The notes beneath the pieces are model-generated. The model did no database searches. It was not told the DNA's origin and saw nothing but the letters and a program-made list of their open reading frames with translations. The translations under genes were made by a program, and so were the position numbers. A stretch of 64,000 bases of DNA from Alcanivorax sp. 1008 (GTDB taxonomy: Bacteria > Pseudomonadota > Gammaproteobacteria > Pseudomonadales > Alcanivoracaceae), in assembly GCF_020667895.1 (NCBI RefSeq), contig NZ_JAFMPS010000002.1, positions 449,131 through 513,130 on the forward strand, read 5' to 3'. Numbering within the stretch: position 1 is the first letter of the stretch; each line of letters opens with the position of its first letter. Of the stretch, positions 1 to 8,528 are shown piece after piece.

Positions 1-684
1 AGCTGCCTGAAGGATTCCTATGTGTACGCCACCGGGACTCTGGGTGCTGAGGTCGTCGGTTTTCTCAACGCGGATGAAGCGGCCGCTATTGCCCGCAGTC
101 CGCTACCGGCAGAGGTTGCCAATGGGGGCGGGATTCTAGTCTATCTCCACCCTACAGCCTTGCTTACCAGTAACTTTGTCGCCTATGCGAGGACAACCCT
201 CGAGCCACTTACCACAGCGGACCCAACCGATAGTGGCGAGTTGATTATGCGCCTTCGTTATCAGTGCGACGCTCGAACAGGCGCTGCGGCACCATCGCCT
301 GCAGAGTCGACGCCCCTTCGTCGCTGCGAGCCGGGTGAATCAGGGTTTGGTGAAGGGTGGATTGTAGAAGGCGTAGAAGGGCCTCGGTTTCTGGCAACTC
401 TAAACGGCTATATCGATGGTCCGCGTCTTAATGCCATCGCGCGGGTTCTTGGCGTGCCGATACCTCTCTCTCATAACCAACGTAGTTATGGGTTTACCAC
501 CGATGTTCGCGGCGACGTTGAATTTATTGATGACGGGCGAATGAGTATCGCACTGGCTAACGAGACACCCATCGTCGTTCTGGTGAGTTTATCCGCCGCT
601 GGTGTTCTGAACGCTGACGTAGAGTTAACGCTGCCCATGGGCGAGGTAGTGCTAAACGTACTCTCCGGGTCGGTGAAACGCTGA
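1..684 (+). CDS. Hypothetical protein, 5' end cut by window edge
   Basis: The frame is open from the first base of the window, so the true start probably lies upstream; the first internal start codon is a GTG at 22. About 227 codons are visible. No family is recognised. The product has short hydrophobic beta-like stretches, two cysteines in the middle (near residues 80 and 100 of the visible part) and no clear catalytic motif. It ends 36 bases before a lipoprotein gene and a periplasmic binding-protein-like gene on the same strand, so it probably belongs to the same exported or envelope-related operon. Function unknown. Confidence 0.6.
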   Translation, partial: SCLKDSYVYATGTLGAEVVGFLNADEAAAIARSPLPAEVANGGGILVYLHPTALLTSNFVAYARTTLEPLTTADPTDSGELIMRLRYQCDARTGAAAPSPAESTPLRRCEPGESGFGEGWIVEGVEGPRFLATLNGYIDGPRLNAIARVLGVPIPLSHNQRSYGFTTDVRGDVEFIDDGRMSIALANETPIVVLVSLSAAGVLNADVELTLPMGEVVLNVLSGSVKR

Positions 685-720
685 TTTCACCACTACTCTT
701 AACAATTAAGGGAAACAACA

Positions 721-1734
721 ATGAAGTTTTCTAAACGTATCAGAATGACCAGTCTGATTTTTTTGTCCGCGACTTTCATATCAGGCTGCACGGTTGTTTA
801 CAAAGGTACCGGCGACGTTTTGGTTAGCTATGGCAAGAGCGAATTAGTACCCCACTTGATGACTTATCGGGATGTCGGCATGGCTTGTGCTACCGGTGAG
901 TCACTCACGCCATTGCTAATGTCATTCAGTGAGGTTGGGTCAAAGCCCGACAAGATTGCCCCTTTAGTATTCGTGGCAGCCGCCACCTGCTCTGAATCAA
1001 AAGCTCTTGATGCCGAGTTACGTTATATGCGCGCCATGAAGCGTGGCGACGTAATCGAAGCACAAGACGCTCGCTCAGAGCAGAAAGCCCACGCCGAGCA
1101 AGCTGCAAGACGTCTGTATGAGGCTTATCGCCGCACCGTATCGGTCTACGGTGAGCCTGCTGAGGCTAGCTGCCCACGCCTGCGTAGTGATTTTGATGAG
1201 CTAGTCTGGATGGTCGGGCTGATCGCCGGCGTTCAATCTCTACTCAACGATGCCACTGCAGAAACTGCCGTGGGTGTTCCCAGAGATGTCGCCGCCAAAG
1301 TGGAGCGTGGTGCGGCCTGTCTGGATAACGAGAAGTGGTGGGGCGTACCGCAGGGCACACGTGCTGCTCTGTGGAATATTCTGCCTATGCTTGCACCACA
1401 AGGTGCTGATGCATGGCAGGAACTGGAAAAAGCAACTCAGATTGGATTCCAGAGCGGCATACGATTGGCAAGTGCATTGTATGTTATCTCCGCCTACAGC
1501 GTTGACAATCAACCTCAGCTTAGAAAAGGAATTCGAGAGTTTTCTGCTAACAACAGAAATCTTAACGAAGAGTACGCCTTGCTGGATGCTATTGCGGGTG
1601 AGCTGATTCTAGGTGTGTCTCACCGCATGTGGGCGGACGCTACGGGAAAACGCACTCCTTTCAAGTCATTGGGAACCTTCTGGGATGACGCGGCAAAAAC
1701 CTCGCCGGTAATCGATATAGATGAACTGCTCTGA
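721..1734 (+). CDS. Putative lipoprotein, unknown function
   Basis: A 337-residue protein with a charged N terminus, a hydrophobic segment and a lipobox ending ISGC near residues 20-23, so it should be exported and lipid-anchored. The mature part is mostly helical with several cysteines and shows no domain I recognise. A good purine-rich ribosome site (AAGGGAAA) precedes the ATG. It lies between the truncated hypothetical gene and the solute-binding-like gene at 1773, with short gaps, which suggests one transcript. The role may be linked to the neighbouring periplasmic protein, but this is inference from position only. Confidence 0.7.
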   Translation: MKFSKRIRMTSLIFLSATFISGCTVVYKGTGDVLVSYGKSELVPHLMTYRDVGMACATGESLTPLLMSFSEVGSKPDKIAPLVFVAAATCSESKALDAELRYMRAMKRGDVIEAQDARSEQKAHAEQAARRLYEAYRRTVSVYGEPAEASCPRLRSDFDELVWMVGLIAGVQSLLNDATAETAVGVPRDVAAKVERGAACLDNEKWWGVPQGTRAALWNILPMLAPQGADAWQELEKATQIGFQSGIRLASALYVISAYSVDNQPQLRKGIREFSANNRNLNEEYALLDAIAGELILGVSHRMWADATGKRTPFKSLGTFWDDAAKTSPVIDIDELL

Positions 1735-1772
1735 TAGAGCACTAAAACGTTTTTCACGTAAGGAGATAGCAT

Positions 1773-2801
1773 ATGTTATCAAGAAAAATATTCCCTTTGT
1801 TATCAGCACTTCTGTTGCCCGTTTCCGCCGCTCTACACGCAAATTCAGTAGAGCGTACTATTTGCGTTTTTGACATTATTGGAACTGCTGGCGATCAGTA
1901 CAATATCATGCGCGATTATGCCACTGCCGCTTCGGGCCAAGGCTATAAACTAGACCTTAAGGTATACACGGACGAGAGCATCGCCGCGGAGGATCTGAAA
2001 GCGTCGCAGTGTGACGCTGCAGTTCTCACCGGCATTCGCGGCCGGCAATTTAATAGTTTTACCGGCAGCCTGGACTCCATTGGCGCGGTTCCTGATTACG
2101 AGGCACTGCGTACGGTTATTCAGGTTATTGCCAGTGGTAACGAAAAGATCACCGCCAATCTCAAGCAGGGCGCCTTCGAAGTTCTTGGCGTCGGCCCCAT
2201 GGGGGCGGCTTATCTTTTTGTTAAGGACCAGACCATCAATAATGTCAATGCACTGGCAGGAAAATCCATTGCTGTCATGTCCTACGATGAAGCTCAGGGT
2301 AAAATGGCATCTCGAGTGGGTATGTCCCCAGTGATGTCTGATATCACTAATTTTGCCGGGCGTTTCAACAATAATAGTGTTGATATCTGCTTTGCTCCAG
2401 TGCTCGCCTATAGCGCTCTAGAGCTCTACAAAGGCATGCAACCTGATGGTGGAATTATTGACTACACCCTGGGGCAACTGACCATGCAAGTTATTGCTCG
2501 ACAGAACAAGTTCAGCGATGACTTTGCCATATGGTCTCGCAAGTACTTCGCCAATACGGTTTTTGAACAAGCCATGCGCGTTATTGAGACCGCGCAAAAC
2601 GAGGTTGATGAAAAATGGTGGATCGATATCTCTGATGATGATCGACTTCGCTATGACGAGATGATGCGTGATGCGCGAATTGAGTTAACCGATCAAGGTG
2701 TATATAGCAAGGACATGATGTCTCTGCTACGCAATGTTCGCTGCCGAATGGATTCTGCTCGGGCGGAATGTAGTGATAGTAGAGAGTTGGCTAAGCGTTG
2801 A
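1773..2801 (+). CDS. Putative periplasmic solute-binding protein
   Basis: 342 residues with a clear signal peptide (hydrophobic residues 5-20, probable cleavage after the ALHA region). The mature part resembles the two-lobed binding-protein fold of the putative solute-binding family found in Alcanivorax, Marinobacter and Pseudomonas: a beta strand near ICVFD, a DAAVLTG segment near residues 88-94 and a GKSIAVMSYDEAQGK segment near residue 165 typical of TRAP/TAXI-like receptors. AAGGAG precedes the ATG at good spacing. No membrane transporter subunits lie nearby in the window, so the ligand and partner are unknown. A strong terminator follows. Confidence 0.7.
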   Translation: MLSRKIFPLLSALLLPVSAALHANSVERTICVFDIIGTAGDQYNIMRDYATAASGQGYKLDLKVYTDESIAAEDLKASQCDAAVLTGIRGRQFNSFTGSLDSIGAVPDYEALRTVIQVIASGNEKITANLKQGAFEVLGVGPMGAAYLFVKDQTINNVNALAGKSIAVMSYDEAQGKMASRVGMSPVMSDITNFAGRFNNNSVDICFAPVLAYSALELYKGMQPDGGIIDYTLGQLTMQVIARQNKFSDDFAIWSRKYFANTVFEQAMRVIETAQNEVDEKWWIDISDDDRLRYDEMMRDARIELTDQGVYSKDMMSLLRNVRCRMDSARAECSDSRELAKR

Positions 2802-2818
2802 GTCTATTGTTTGACTTA

Positions 2819-2861
2819 CCCGGTGCTGCACCCTCCTCCCCCACGCAGCACCGGGCTTTTT
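2819..2861 (+). terminator. Rho-independent terminator after the solute-binding-like gene
   Basis: Perfect 11-bp stem CCCGGTGCTGC (2819-2829) paired with GCAGCACCGGG (2845-2855), 15-base loop, then CTTTTT. It ends transcription from the three rightward genes. The convergent mnmE gene stops 6 bases further on. The minus-strand side lacks a T run, so it looks one-directional. Confidence 0.85.
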
Positions 2862-2866
2862 AAATT

Positions 2867-4240
2867 CTATTTTCCTATACAAAAGCTGGAAAATATTTTT
2901 CCCAGAAGATCGTCAGCGCTGAATGCCCCGGTTATTTCTTCCATGGCATGCTGTGCTGTACGAAGATCTTCCGCAAGCAACTCTCCAGCTTGATGCTCTG
3001 TAAGCTGGCTGGCACCGCGACGTAAGGAGTCAAGTGCTAACTCAAGAGCAGTAAGGTGACGGCGGCGCGCAGAAAATCTGCTTTCACTTGTAGCTTGATA
3101 GCCCACTCTTCTCTTTAGGTTTTCTCTGAGATCATTTAACCCAAAGCCGCTCTTTGCTGAAATGGCGATACTCTCCATCTCGGTTTTCGGTAAGCCTTGT
3201 TCCTGTAAAAGGTCCGTTTTATTAAGTATCAGAAGCGTCGGCATAGTTAGACCAGATAGGCGCTGGTCTTCATCAGGGAGCACATCAGCCAAGGAGGTAA
3301 TGACAGGCCCGGTCTGATTAACGTCAGCAAGTACCAGTAGAATATCCGCTCTTTCAATTTCCGCCCATGCACGGCGAATACCTTCTCGCTCCACCACATC
3401 CGGTGATTCCCGCAATCCAGCGGTATCAATAATATTAATCTGCAGACCATCAATTTGGATGGTCTCTCGCAATACATCGCGGGTGGTACCGGCAATATCA
3501 GTGACGATAGCCGCATCATGTCCAGCCAGGGCATTAAGCAATGAGGACTTGCCGGCATTTGGGCGCCCGGCAATTACCGCCGTCATGCCTTCTCTTAGTA
3601 GCCGGCCATGTCTTGCTGTAACAAGGATCTTCTCGGTTTTCACAACCAGGTTTTCAAGATCAACACTGACCTTGCCATCACTGAGAAAGTCGATTTCCTC
3701 CTCAGGGAAATCAATGGCTGCCTCGACATACATGCGCAGTTGAATCAGGGCATCAATCAGTCCGTTTACTTCCTTTGAAAAGTCACCCTGTAAGGAATGC
3801 ATGGCTGCTTTCGCGGCTGCTTCACTACCCGCATCGATTAAATCTGCGATGGCTTCCGCCTGAGTCAAATCGATTCTGTCGTTAAGGTATGCACGCATGG
3901 AGAATTCTCCAGCGCGGGCTTGTCTGGCTCCATAAGCAACACAATGACGAACAATCTGATCAAGGATAACCGGACCACCGTGGCCCTGAAACTCAACGAC
4001 ATCTTCACCGGTAAAAGAGTTCGGGCCAGGAAAAAATAATACGATGCCTTCATCAATCTGCTCACCATGGGAATCTATAAAGGCAGAAAAATGTGCATGC
4101 CGGGGGTGTAGGTTGGTGCCGGAAGGAAGAAGTTTAGTGGCGATTACTGACGCCTTATTACCGGATAGACGGACAATGCCGATGCCTCCCTTTCCGGGGG
4201 CGGTGGCGACAGCAACAATGGTGTCCTGAGAATCAGTCAT
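2867..4240 (-). CDS. mnmE: tRNA modification GTPase MnmE
   Basis: 457 residues, the usual length. MnmE works with MnmG to place the carboxymethylaminomethyl group on uridine 34 of certain tRNAs in the cytoplasm. The N-terminal folate-binding region begins with [16 protein letters not shown]. The G domain shows GRPNAGKSS (about residues 222-230), DTAGLRE and NKTDL, and the protein ends in the required CIGK motif with the catalytic cysteine. It is downstream of yidC in the rpmH-rnpA-yidC-mnmE order. Its usual neighbours mnmG, rsmG and parAB are not adjacent; exported-protein genes take that place. Confidence 0.97.
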   Translation of the reverse strand: MTDSQDTIVAVATAPGKGGIGIVRLSGNKASVIATKLLPSGTNLHPRHAHFSAFIDSHGEQIDEGIVLFFPGPNSFTGEDVVEFQGHGGPVILDQIVRHCVAYGARQARAGEFSMRAYLNDRIDLTQAEAIADLIDAGSEAAAKAAMHSLQGDFSKEVNGLIDALIQLRMYVEAAIDFPEEEIDFLSDGKVSVDLENLVVKTEKILVTARHGRLLREGMTAVIAGRPNAGKSSLLNALAGHDAAIVTDIAGTTRDVLRETIQIDGLQINIIDTAGLRESPDVVEREGIRRAWAEIERADILLVLADVNQTGPVITSLADVLPDEDQRLSGLTMPTLLILNKTDLLQEQGLPKTEMESIAISAKSGFGLNDLRENLKRRVGYQATSESRFSARRRHLTALELALDSLRRGASQLTEHQAGELLAEDLRTAQHAMEEITGAFSADDLLGKIFSSFCIGK

Positions 4241-4254
4241 GAGTTAATGGTTTC

Positions 4255-4274
4255 CCCTCCCCTGGCGGGGAGGG
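4255..4274 (-). other. Hairpin between yidC and mnmE
   Basis: Perfect 8-bp inverted repeat CCCTCCCC-TGGC-GGGGAGGG in the 44-base gap between yidC and mnmE. There is no T run on the minus strand, so it is not a standard terminator. It could be an mRNA processing or stability element, or weakly limit mnmE expression. Confidence 0.5.
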
Positions 4275-4284
4275 TCGACACATT

Positions 4285-6015
4285 CTATTCGTTTTCGATT
4301 TTTCGAGTGATAACCCATTGCTGAGCGATCGACAGCAGGTTATTGGTCAACCAGTAAAGTACCAGACCGGAGGGCATCCACAGCATGAAGACACTGAAGA
4401 TCACTGGCATCCATTTCATCACCTGAGCCTGAGTGGGATCCGCCGGCGCCGGGTTCAGACGCATCTGGAACCACATCGATGCGCCCATCAACAAAGGCAG
4501 AATAAACCAGGGGTCCATGATCGACAGATCATTCAAATAAAGGAAGGTAGCCTGACGAAGTTCCACTGACTCTAGAAGAACGTAGTACAGCGAGATAAAA
4601 ACAGGCATCTGCACAAGAACTGGCAAGCAGCCACCCAGTGGATTGATCTTCTGCTCCTGAAACAGCTTCATGGTTTCCATTTGCTGCTTCTGGCGATCGT
4701 TCTTGTACTGCTCACGAATGCGGGTCATCTCCGGAGCCGCCTTTCGCATTTTCGCCATGGAACGATAGCTCGACGCAGATAGCTTGAAGAAAAGGCCTTT
4801 AAGCAACATGGTCAGCAGAATAATCGCCACGCCCCAGTTTCCTACTCCGGCACCAAGGTCGAAGCTGTTGCCAAACAGGGTGATCTGACCACTTTGCAGG
4901 AAGATCAGCACGGCAAATATGGGCTGGGAAATAAACCACAACCAGCCATAGTCCACCGTCATATTTAAACCGGGGCTGATGCTTTCCAGTACATCTTGTT
5001 GTTTCGGTCCAGCATAAAACTCTGAATACAGTACCTGCTCGGTACCTGGAGCCACGTTCACCACAGGTGATACAAAGCGCAACAGGTATTCGTCAGTAGC
5101 TGATAGCCAGGTGGCACTGTAGGTGTGTTTTTGCAGGCGATCCGGCACCCAGGCGCTGAGGAAGTAGTGCTGAAGCATGGCAATCCAGCCAGCGTCCTCA
5201 GCTATTTTCAAAGATTCTTCTTTAATGTCTTTGAAGGGCAATTTGTTGTAAGGCTTTTCGCTGGACCAGTAAGCAGCACCCAAGTAGGTCGGCATCGGTA
5301 CAAAGCCCGCTTTGGAACCACTTGGATCAGCGCCGCCATCACGACGAATCTGGCCATATAAAGCACCCTGCCAGGTTTCATCACCACTGTTGCGAACAAT
5401 GTGTGATATGCGCACCAGATAGCTGCCCCGTTCGAGGGTGTAGCGCTTGACCAGGGTCACACCGCCGGCCTGCTGCAGGGTCAGATCAACATTGAGCTCA
5501 TTATCACGTTCATCCAGACGATAGCTCGACTGGTTAGCTTGCCATACCGGCCTACCCTCAGAGGTGTCAGTGCCGTTCGGCCCGATCAGGCCACTTTGGG
5601 CTATGTATTTATGCGTGCTGTCACGCTGCATTAGCAAGAAAGGCTGATCTGGTGTTTCAGCATGCAGGGGATATTTAGGTAATGCCAGACGGACGATGTC
5701 ACCACCCAGCCGGTCGATCTCTAGCTGAAACACGTCTGTGCTGACGCGTATCAGTCTGTCGTCCTCCACCGGTGCCGTAGCGGGAATCTGGGCTGGCGTC
5801 ATGCCCATATCAGTTGTCGTAGCTACCGGGATGTCAGAGGCCTCTGGAACAGCCTCTTGACCGCCTTCTGGAAGCTCAGGTAGCGAAGATACCTGTTCCG
5901 TCGACGGAGTATTAGCCACCGTAGTAGCGTGACCATAATCACGCTGCCAGGCGAGGATCATCATGTAGGCGACCACGGCGATTGCGGTCAAAACAAGGGC
6001 GCGCTTGATTTCCAT
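4285..6015 (-). CDS. yidC: Membrane protein insertase YidC
   Basis: 576 residues, typical of proteobacterial YidC. It inserts and folds inner-membrane proteins, alone or with SecYEG. There is one N-terminal membrane segment (about residues 7-20), a low-complexity linker, a large periplasmic beta domain (about 90-350) and the conserved C-terminal membrane core (about 360-570) with a charged cytoplasmic loop rich in K, Q and M. It starts 42 bases after the rnpA stop, leaving no room for yidD, which commonly sits here. It probably shares the rpmH promoter. Confidence 0.97.
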   Translation of the reverse strand: MEIKRALVLTAIAVVAYMMILAWQRDYGHATTVANTPSTEQVSSLPELPEGGQEAVPEASDIPVATTTDMGMTPAQIPATAPVEDDRLIRVSTDVFQLEIDRLGGDIVRLALPKYPLHAETPDQPFLLMQRDSTHKYIAQSGLIGPNGTDTSEGRPVWQANQSSYRLDERDNELNVDLTLQQAGGVTLVKRYTLERGSYLVRISHIVRNSGDETWQGALYGQIRRDGGADPSGSKAGFVPMPTYLGAAYWSSEKPYNKLPFKDIKEESLKIAEDAGWIAMLQHYFLSAWVPDRLQKHTYSATWLSATDEYLLRFVSPVVNVAPGTEQVLYSEFYAGPKQQDVLESISPGLNMTVDYGWLWFISQPIFAVLIFLQSGQITLFGNSFDLGAGVGNWGVAIILLTMLLKGLFFKLSASSYRSMAKMRKAAPEMTRIREQYKNDRQKQQMETMKLFQEQKINPLGGCLPVLVQMPVFISLYYVLLESVELRQATFLYLNDLSIMDPWFILPLLMGASMWFQMRLNPAPADPTQAQVMKWMPVIFSVFMLWMPSGLVLYWLTNNLLSIAQQWVITRKIENE

Positions 6016-6057
6016 AGCGGGTTCAACATATCGGCGAGAAAAGCGGCGGGCAGTTTC

Positions 6058-6429
6058 TCAGTCCGCAGCACGCTTGGCAAGCAGCTTGCTCCAGACTTTG
6101 GCAAGTTGGGCCGTGAACACTGCTTTTTCGGGATGGTCGATGTTTGCACGGACCAGTATGACGATGTCCAGACCAGCCAGTTCAGGCCCCAGATGTCGGA
6201 ATGACTCCCGCATCAGACGACGAAGGAGATTACGATCTACGGCTCGTTTGACCCGACGTTTGCCAATCACGATACCGAGCCGCGCAGCGGCGAGGCCATT
6301 TTCTGAAACCAGTAAAAGAAAATGCTGGCTGCTGGCTCGCCATTGAGGATTATCAAAAAGTGGCTTGAATTCAGACGGACTGAGCAGTCGGTGACTGCGA
6401 GGGAACTGCCTGGAACCGGGAGAATTCAT
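6058..6429 (-). CDS. rnpA: Ribonuclease P protein component
   Basis: 123 residues. RnpA binds the RNase P RNA and helps remove 5' leaders from pre-tRNAs. The signature block GKRRVKRAVDRNLLRRLMRES (about residues 56-76) contains the arginine-rich RNA-binding helix of the family. The ATG at 6429 is the only reasonable start; the ribosome site before it is weak. It lies downstream of rpmH, with a GC-rich hairpin in the gap, as part of the rpmH-rnpA-yidC-mnmE unit. Confidence 0.95.
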   Translation of the reverse strand: MNSPGSRQFPRSHRLLSPSEFKPLFDNPQWRASSQHFLLLVSENGLAAARLGIVIGKRRVKRAVDRNLLRRLMRESFRHLGPELAGLDIVILVRANIDHPEKAVFTAQLAKVWSKLLAKRAAD

Positions 6430-6469
6430 GGCAAATACTGCCGGCAGGCTGGTGTTGCGAGTATATCTA

Positions 6470-6487
6470 CCGCCCCGTTAGGGGCGG
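6470..6487 (-). other. Hairpin between rpmH and rnpA
   Basis: Perfect 7-bp stem CCGCCCC-GTTA-GGGGCGG in the 73-base gap. There is no T run after it on the minus strand. It may limit read-through from the highly expressed rpmH into rnpA or protect the rpmH mRNA end; this is inference. Confidence 0.5.
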
Positions 6488-6502
6488 CGGAAGCAAAACA
6501 GG

Positions 6503-6637
6503 TCAGACAGCAAGGCGCTTGCGACCTTTGGCACGACGACGGTTCAGCACAGCACGGCCATTGGCGGTTGCCATGCGAGCACGGAAGCCATGGGTACGCT
6601 TGCGGCGAATATTGCTGGGTTGAAAAGTACGTTTCAT
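6503..6637 (-). CDS. rpmH: 50S ribosomal protein L34
   Basis: A 44-codon gene found by reading the minus strand: it begins [18 protein letters not shown] and ends KGRKRLAV, a near-exact match to the L34 family in length and composition (about 40 percent Arg plus Lys). L34 is part of the large ribosomal subunit. It is the first gene of the leftward unit flanking oriC and has its own near-consensus promoter about 40-65 bases upstream. Confidence 0.98.
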   Translation of the reverse strand: MKRTFQPSNIRRKRTHGFRARMATANGRAVLNRRRAKGRKRLAV

Positions 6638-6675
6638 CGTCAGTCTCACAGATTCGGGTAGTGCGAAGGGCGGCA

Positions 6676-6704
6676 ATTCTAGGCAGACCCCGGAGGATTG
6701 TCAA
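6676..6704 (-). promoter_or_regulatory. Sigma-70 promoter of rpmH
   Basis: On the minus strand, TTGACA (6704-6699), a 17-bp spacer and TAGAAT (6681-6676), near consensus in both boxes. The predicted transcript start near 6669 gives a leader of about 30 bases before the rpmH ATG. Such a strong promoter fits a ribosomal protein gene and probably drives rnpA, yidC and mnmE as well. Confidence 0.8.
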
Positions 6705-6798
6705 TGCAAGGGTTTCAGGTGTTTTCCCGGGTCCTTAATTATTAAAAGATATTTAAATTCTTTTCTTGTTTTTATTACTTATAAGGCAGGCTTATATC

Positions 6799-6807
6799 TG
6801 TGTATAA
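6799..6807 (-). promoter_or_regulatory. DnaA box (TTATACACA)
   Basis: TGTGTATAA on the plus strand reads TTATACACA on the minus strand, a full match to TTATNCACA. It lies inside the AT-rich part of oriC and points opposite to the other two boxes. Confidence 0.8.
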
Positions 6808-6966
6808 CCGTTATTTGTTTATATAAATCAATAAATTAAAGACAAATGAACCCTGCGGATGAAGGCGGGAGAAAGGTCTGATAAGGGTCGTGGAACCGGG
6901 GATCAAATCACTATGTTCCCCGCAAGGGTGTTTTCTCCCCTGTTGTTACCCAGCGCTCAGGCGACC

Positions 6967-6975
6967 TTATTCACA
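6967..6975 (+). promoter_or_regulatory. DnaA box (TTATTCACA)
   Basis: Full match to TTATNCACA. It is followed after three bases by a second box in the same direction, a phased pair about one helical turn apart and about 95-115 bases before the dnaA start, so it may serve both initiation and dnaA autoregulation. Confidence 0.8.
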
Positions 6976-6978
6976 ATC

Positions 6979-6987
6979 TTATCCACA
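6979..6987 (+). promoter_or_regulatory. DnaA box (TTATCCACA)
   Basis: Matches the strongest R1-type consensus TTATCCACA exactly. It forms a tandem pair with the box at 6967. Confidence 0.85.
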
Positions 6988-7080
6988 GGGGGAAATAGCC
7001 TGTTCTGTTTGCTGGCCGGGGGGTCTGAACAGAGTATAGAATGCTTTCTTCATTCGATTTCCCCGTAAGGCTTCTGAGAC

Positions 7081-8472
7081 GTGTCTGAAGAACTCTGGCA
7101 TCGCTGTTTGTCGCGTCTTGAAGACGAGCTGCCATCCCAGCAATTCAATATGTGGATTCGCCCCCTACAAGTTGTTGCGGGGTCGGATGGCCGCAGCCTG
7201 ACCCTGTTCGCTCCGAACCGGTTCGTAGTCGATTGGGTGCGAGATAAGTATCTCGAGTTAATAAGGGAATTAATGGGAGATCTGGGAAGCGACGGGGCAC
7301 CCAGTATTGAGCTCGAAGTCGGTTCATCGCGCACCGTTACCGAGGTCGTGCTTGGCAGGCCTCAGGAGGCCGCCAGGGAGCCCACAGTGGCAGTTCCGGT
7401 GCAGGTCTCTGCTTCCTCCGTATCATCAGAAGCACCGACCCACCAGCATCGGTCCAATCTGATCACCAGTTATAACTTCGATACCTTCGTTGAGGGCAAG
7501 TCAAATCGAATGGCATTTGCTGCGGCTCAGCAAGCGGCCGAGAACCCCGGTACCCAAGGCTATAACCCATTGCTGTTTTATGGTGGAGTCGGTTTGGGTA
7601 AAACCCACCTAATGCATGCTGTTGGTAATGCCATCTTGCAGCGTAAGCCAGGGGCAAGAGTGGTCTACCTTCATAGCGAGCGGTTTGTTCAGGATATGGT
7701 CAGTGCTCTGCGTAACAAGACCATAGACCAGTTCAAACGCTTTTATCGCTCCCTTGATGCTTTGCTGATTGATGACATTCAGTTTTTTGCCGGAAAAGAG
7801 CAGTCCCAGGAAGAGTTTTTTCATACCTTTAATTCTCTGATCGAGAATGGCCAGCAGGTGATTATGACCTGCGATAAATATCCGAAAGAAATCGTTGGTC
7901 TGGAAGATCGTCTAAAGTCCCGTTTTGGTTGGGGCTTGTCTCAGCCGTTAGAGCCGCCGGAGCTGGAAACCAGAGTGGCGATTCTTAAAAAGAAGGCGGA
8001 AGAGGCGAAGATCGATTTACCTAGTGAGGCAGCTTTTTTTATTGCCCAGAGAATTCGTTCCAATGTTCGGGAATTGGAAGGGGCATTAAAAAGGGTTATT
8101 GCGCACGTTCGGCTAAGTGGCGCGGTGGTGGATATCAATCTGGTAAGGGATGCCTTGAAGGACCTTTTGGCAAGCCATGCCAGACAGATCAGTATTGATA
8201 ATATTCAGCGAGTGGTGGCGGAGTACTACAACATCAAGCTTAATGACATGTTGTCGTCACGACGTAGTCGTTCGATTAGCCGCCCACGCCAGGTTGCCAT
8301 GGCTTTGGCCAAGGAGTTGACCAGCCATAGCTACCCAGAGATTGCCGACGCCTTCGGTGGTCGGGATCACACCACAATCATGCATGGCTGCAAGAATATC
8401 GGCAAACTGAGGGAATCAGATGCGGATATGGAGCGTGACTATCAGAATCTGTTGCGCACACTGACGTCCTGA
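7081..8472 (+). CDS. dnaA: Chromosomal replication initiator DnaA
   Basis: 463 residues from a GTG start, with AAGG ten bases upstream. DnaA binds oriC boxes and opens the origin. Domain I starts [14 protein letters not shown]; a short variable domain II follows. The AAA+ domain shows Walker [10 protein letters not shown] (near residue 170) and Walker [10 protein letters not shown] (near 230). Domain IV ends with the box-binding signature [10 protein letters not shown] (near 427). It is slightly shorter than many Pseudomonas homologues because domain II is short. The stop is followed closely by dnaN. Confidence 0.98.
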   Translation: MSEELWHRCLSRLEDELPSQQFNMWIRPLQVVAGSDGRSLTLFAPNRFVVDWVRDKYLELIRELMGDLGSDGAPSIELEVGSSRTVTEVVLGRPQEAAREPTVAVPVQVSASSVSSEAPTHQHRSNLITSYNFDTFVEGKSNRMAFAAAQQAAENPGTQGYNPLLFYGGVGLGKTHLMHAVGNAILQRKPGARVVYLHSERFVQDMVSALRNKTIDQFKRFYRSLDALLIDDIQFFAGKEQSQEEFFHTFNSLIENGQQVIMTCDKYPKEIVGLEDRLKSRFGWGLSQPLEPPELETRVAILKKKAEEAKIDLPSEAAFFIAQRIRSNVRELEGALKRVIAHVRLSGAVVDINLVRDALKDLLASHARQISIDNIQRVVAEYYNIKLNDMLSSRRSRSISRPRQVAMALAKELTSHSYPEIADAFGGRDHTTIMHGCKNIGKLRESDADMERDYQNLLRTLTS

Positions 8473-8528
8473 TGCCTAGTGGTAACAAGTCAGGTCAGAC
8501 CAACAAAAACCGGAGTCGGGAAGGGATC

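Larger units (their letters stand above)
6730..7020. other. oriC: Chromosomal replication origin oriC
   Basis: The 443-base rpmH-dnaA gap holds no gene but has the parts of an origin. An AT-rich stretch (about 6734-6845) is suited to unwinding. There are three perfect TTATNCACA DnaA boxes: 6799-6807 on the minus strand, 6967-6975 and 6979-6987 on the plus strand. Location between rpmH and dnaA is the known oriC site in Pseudomonas. Genes diverge from here (rpmH side leftward, dnaA side rightward), as expected of a replication start. The exact limits are an estimate. Confidence 0.88.

Noticed and set aside
8472-8528. Longer dnaN start overlapping the dnaA stop
   Set aside because: The extra 19 residues are outside the family and the ATG at 8529 has a clear ribosome site.
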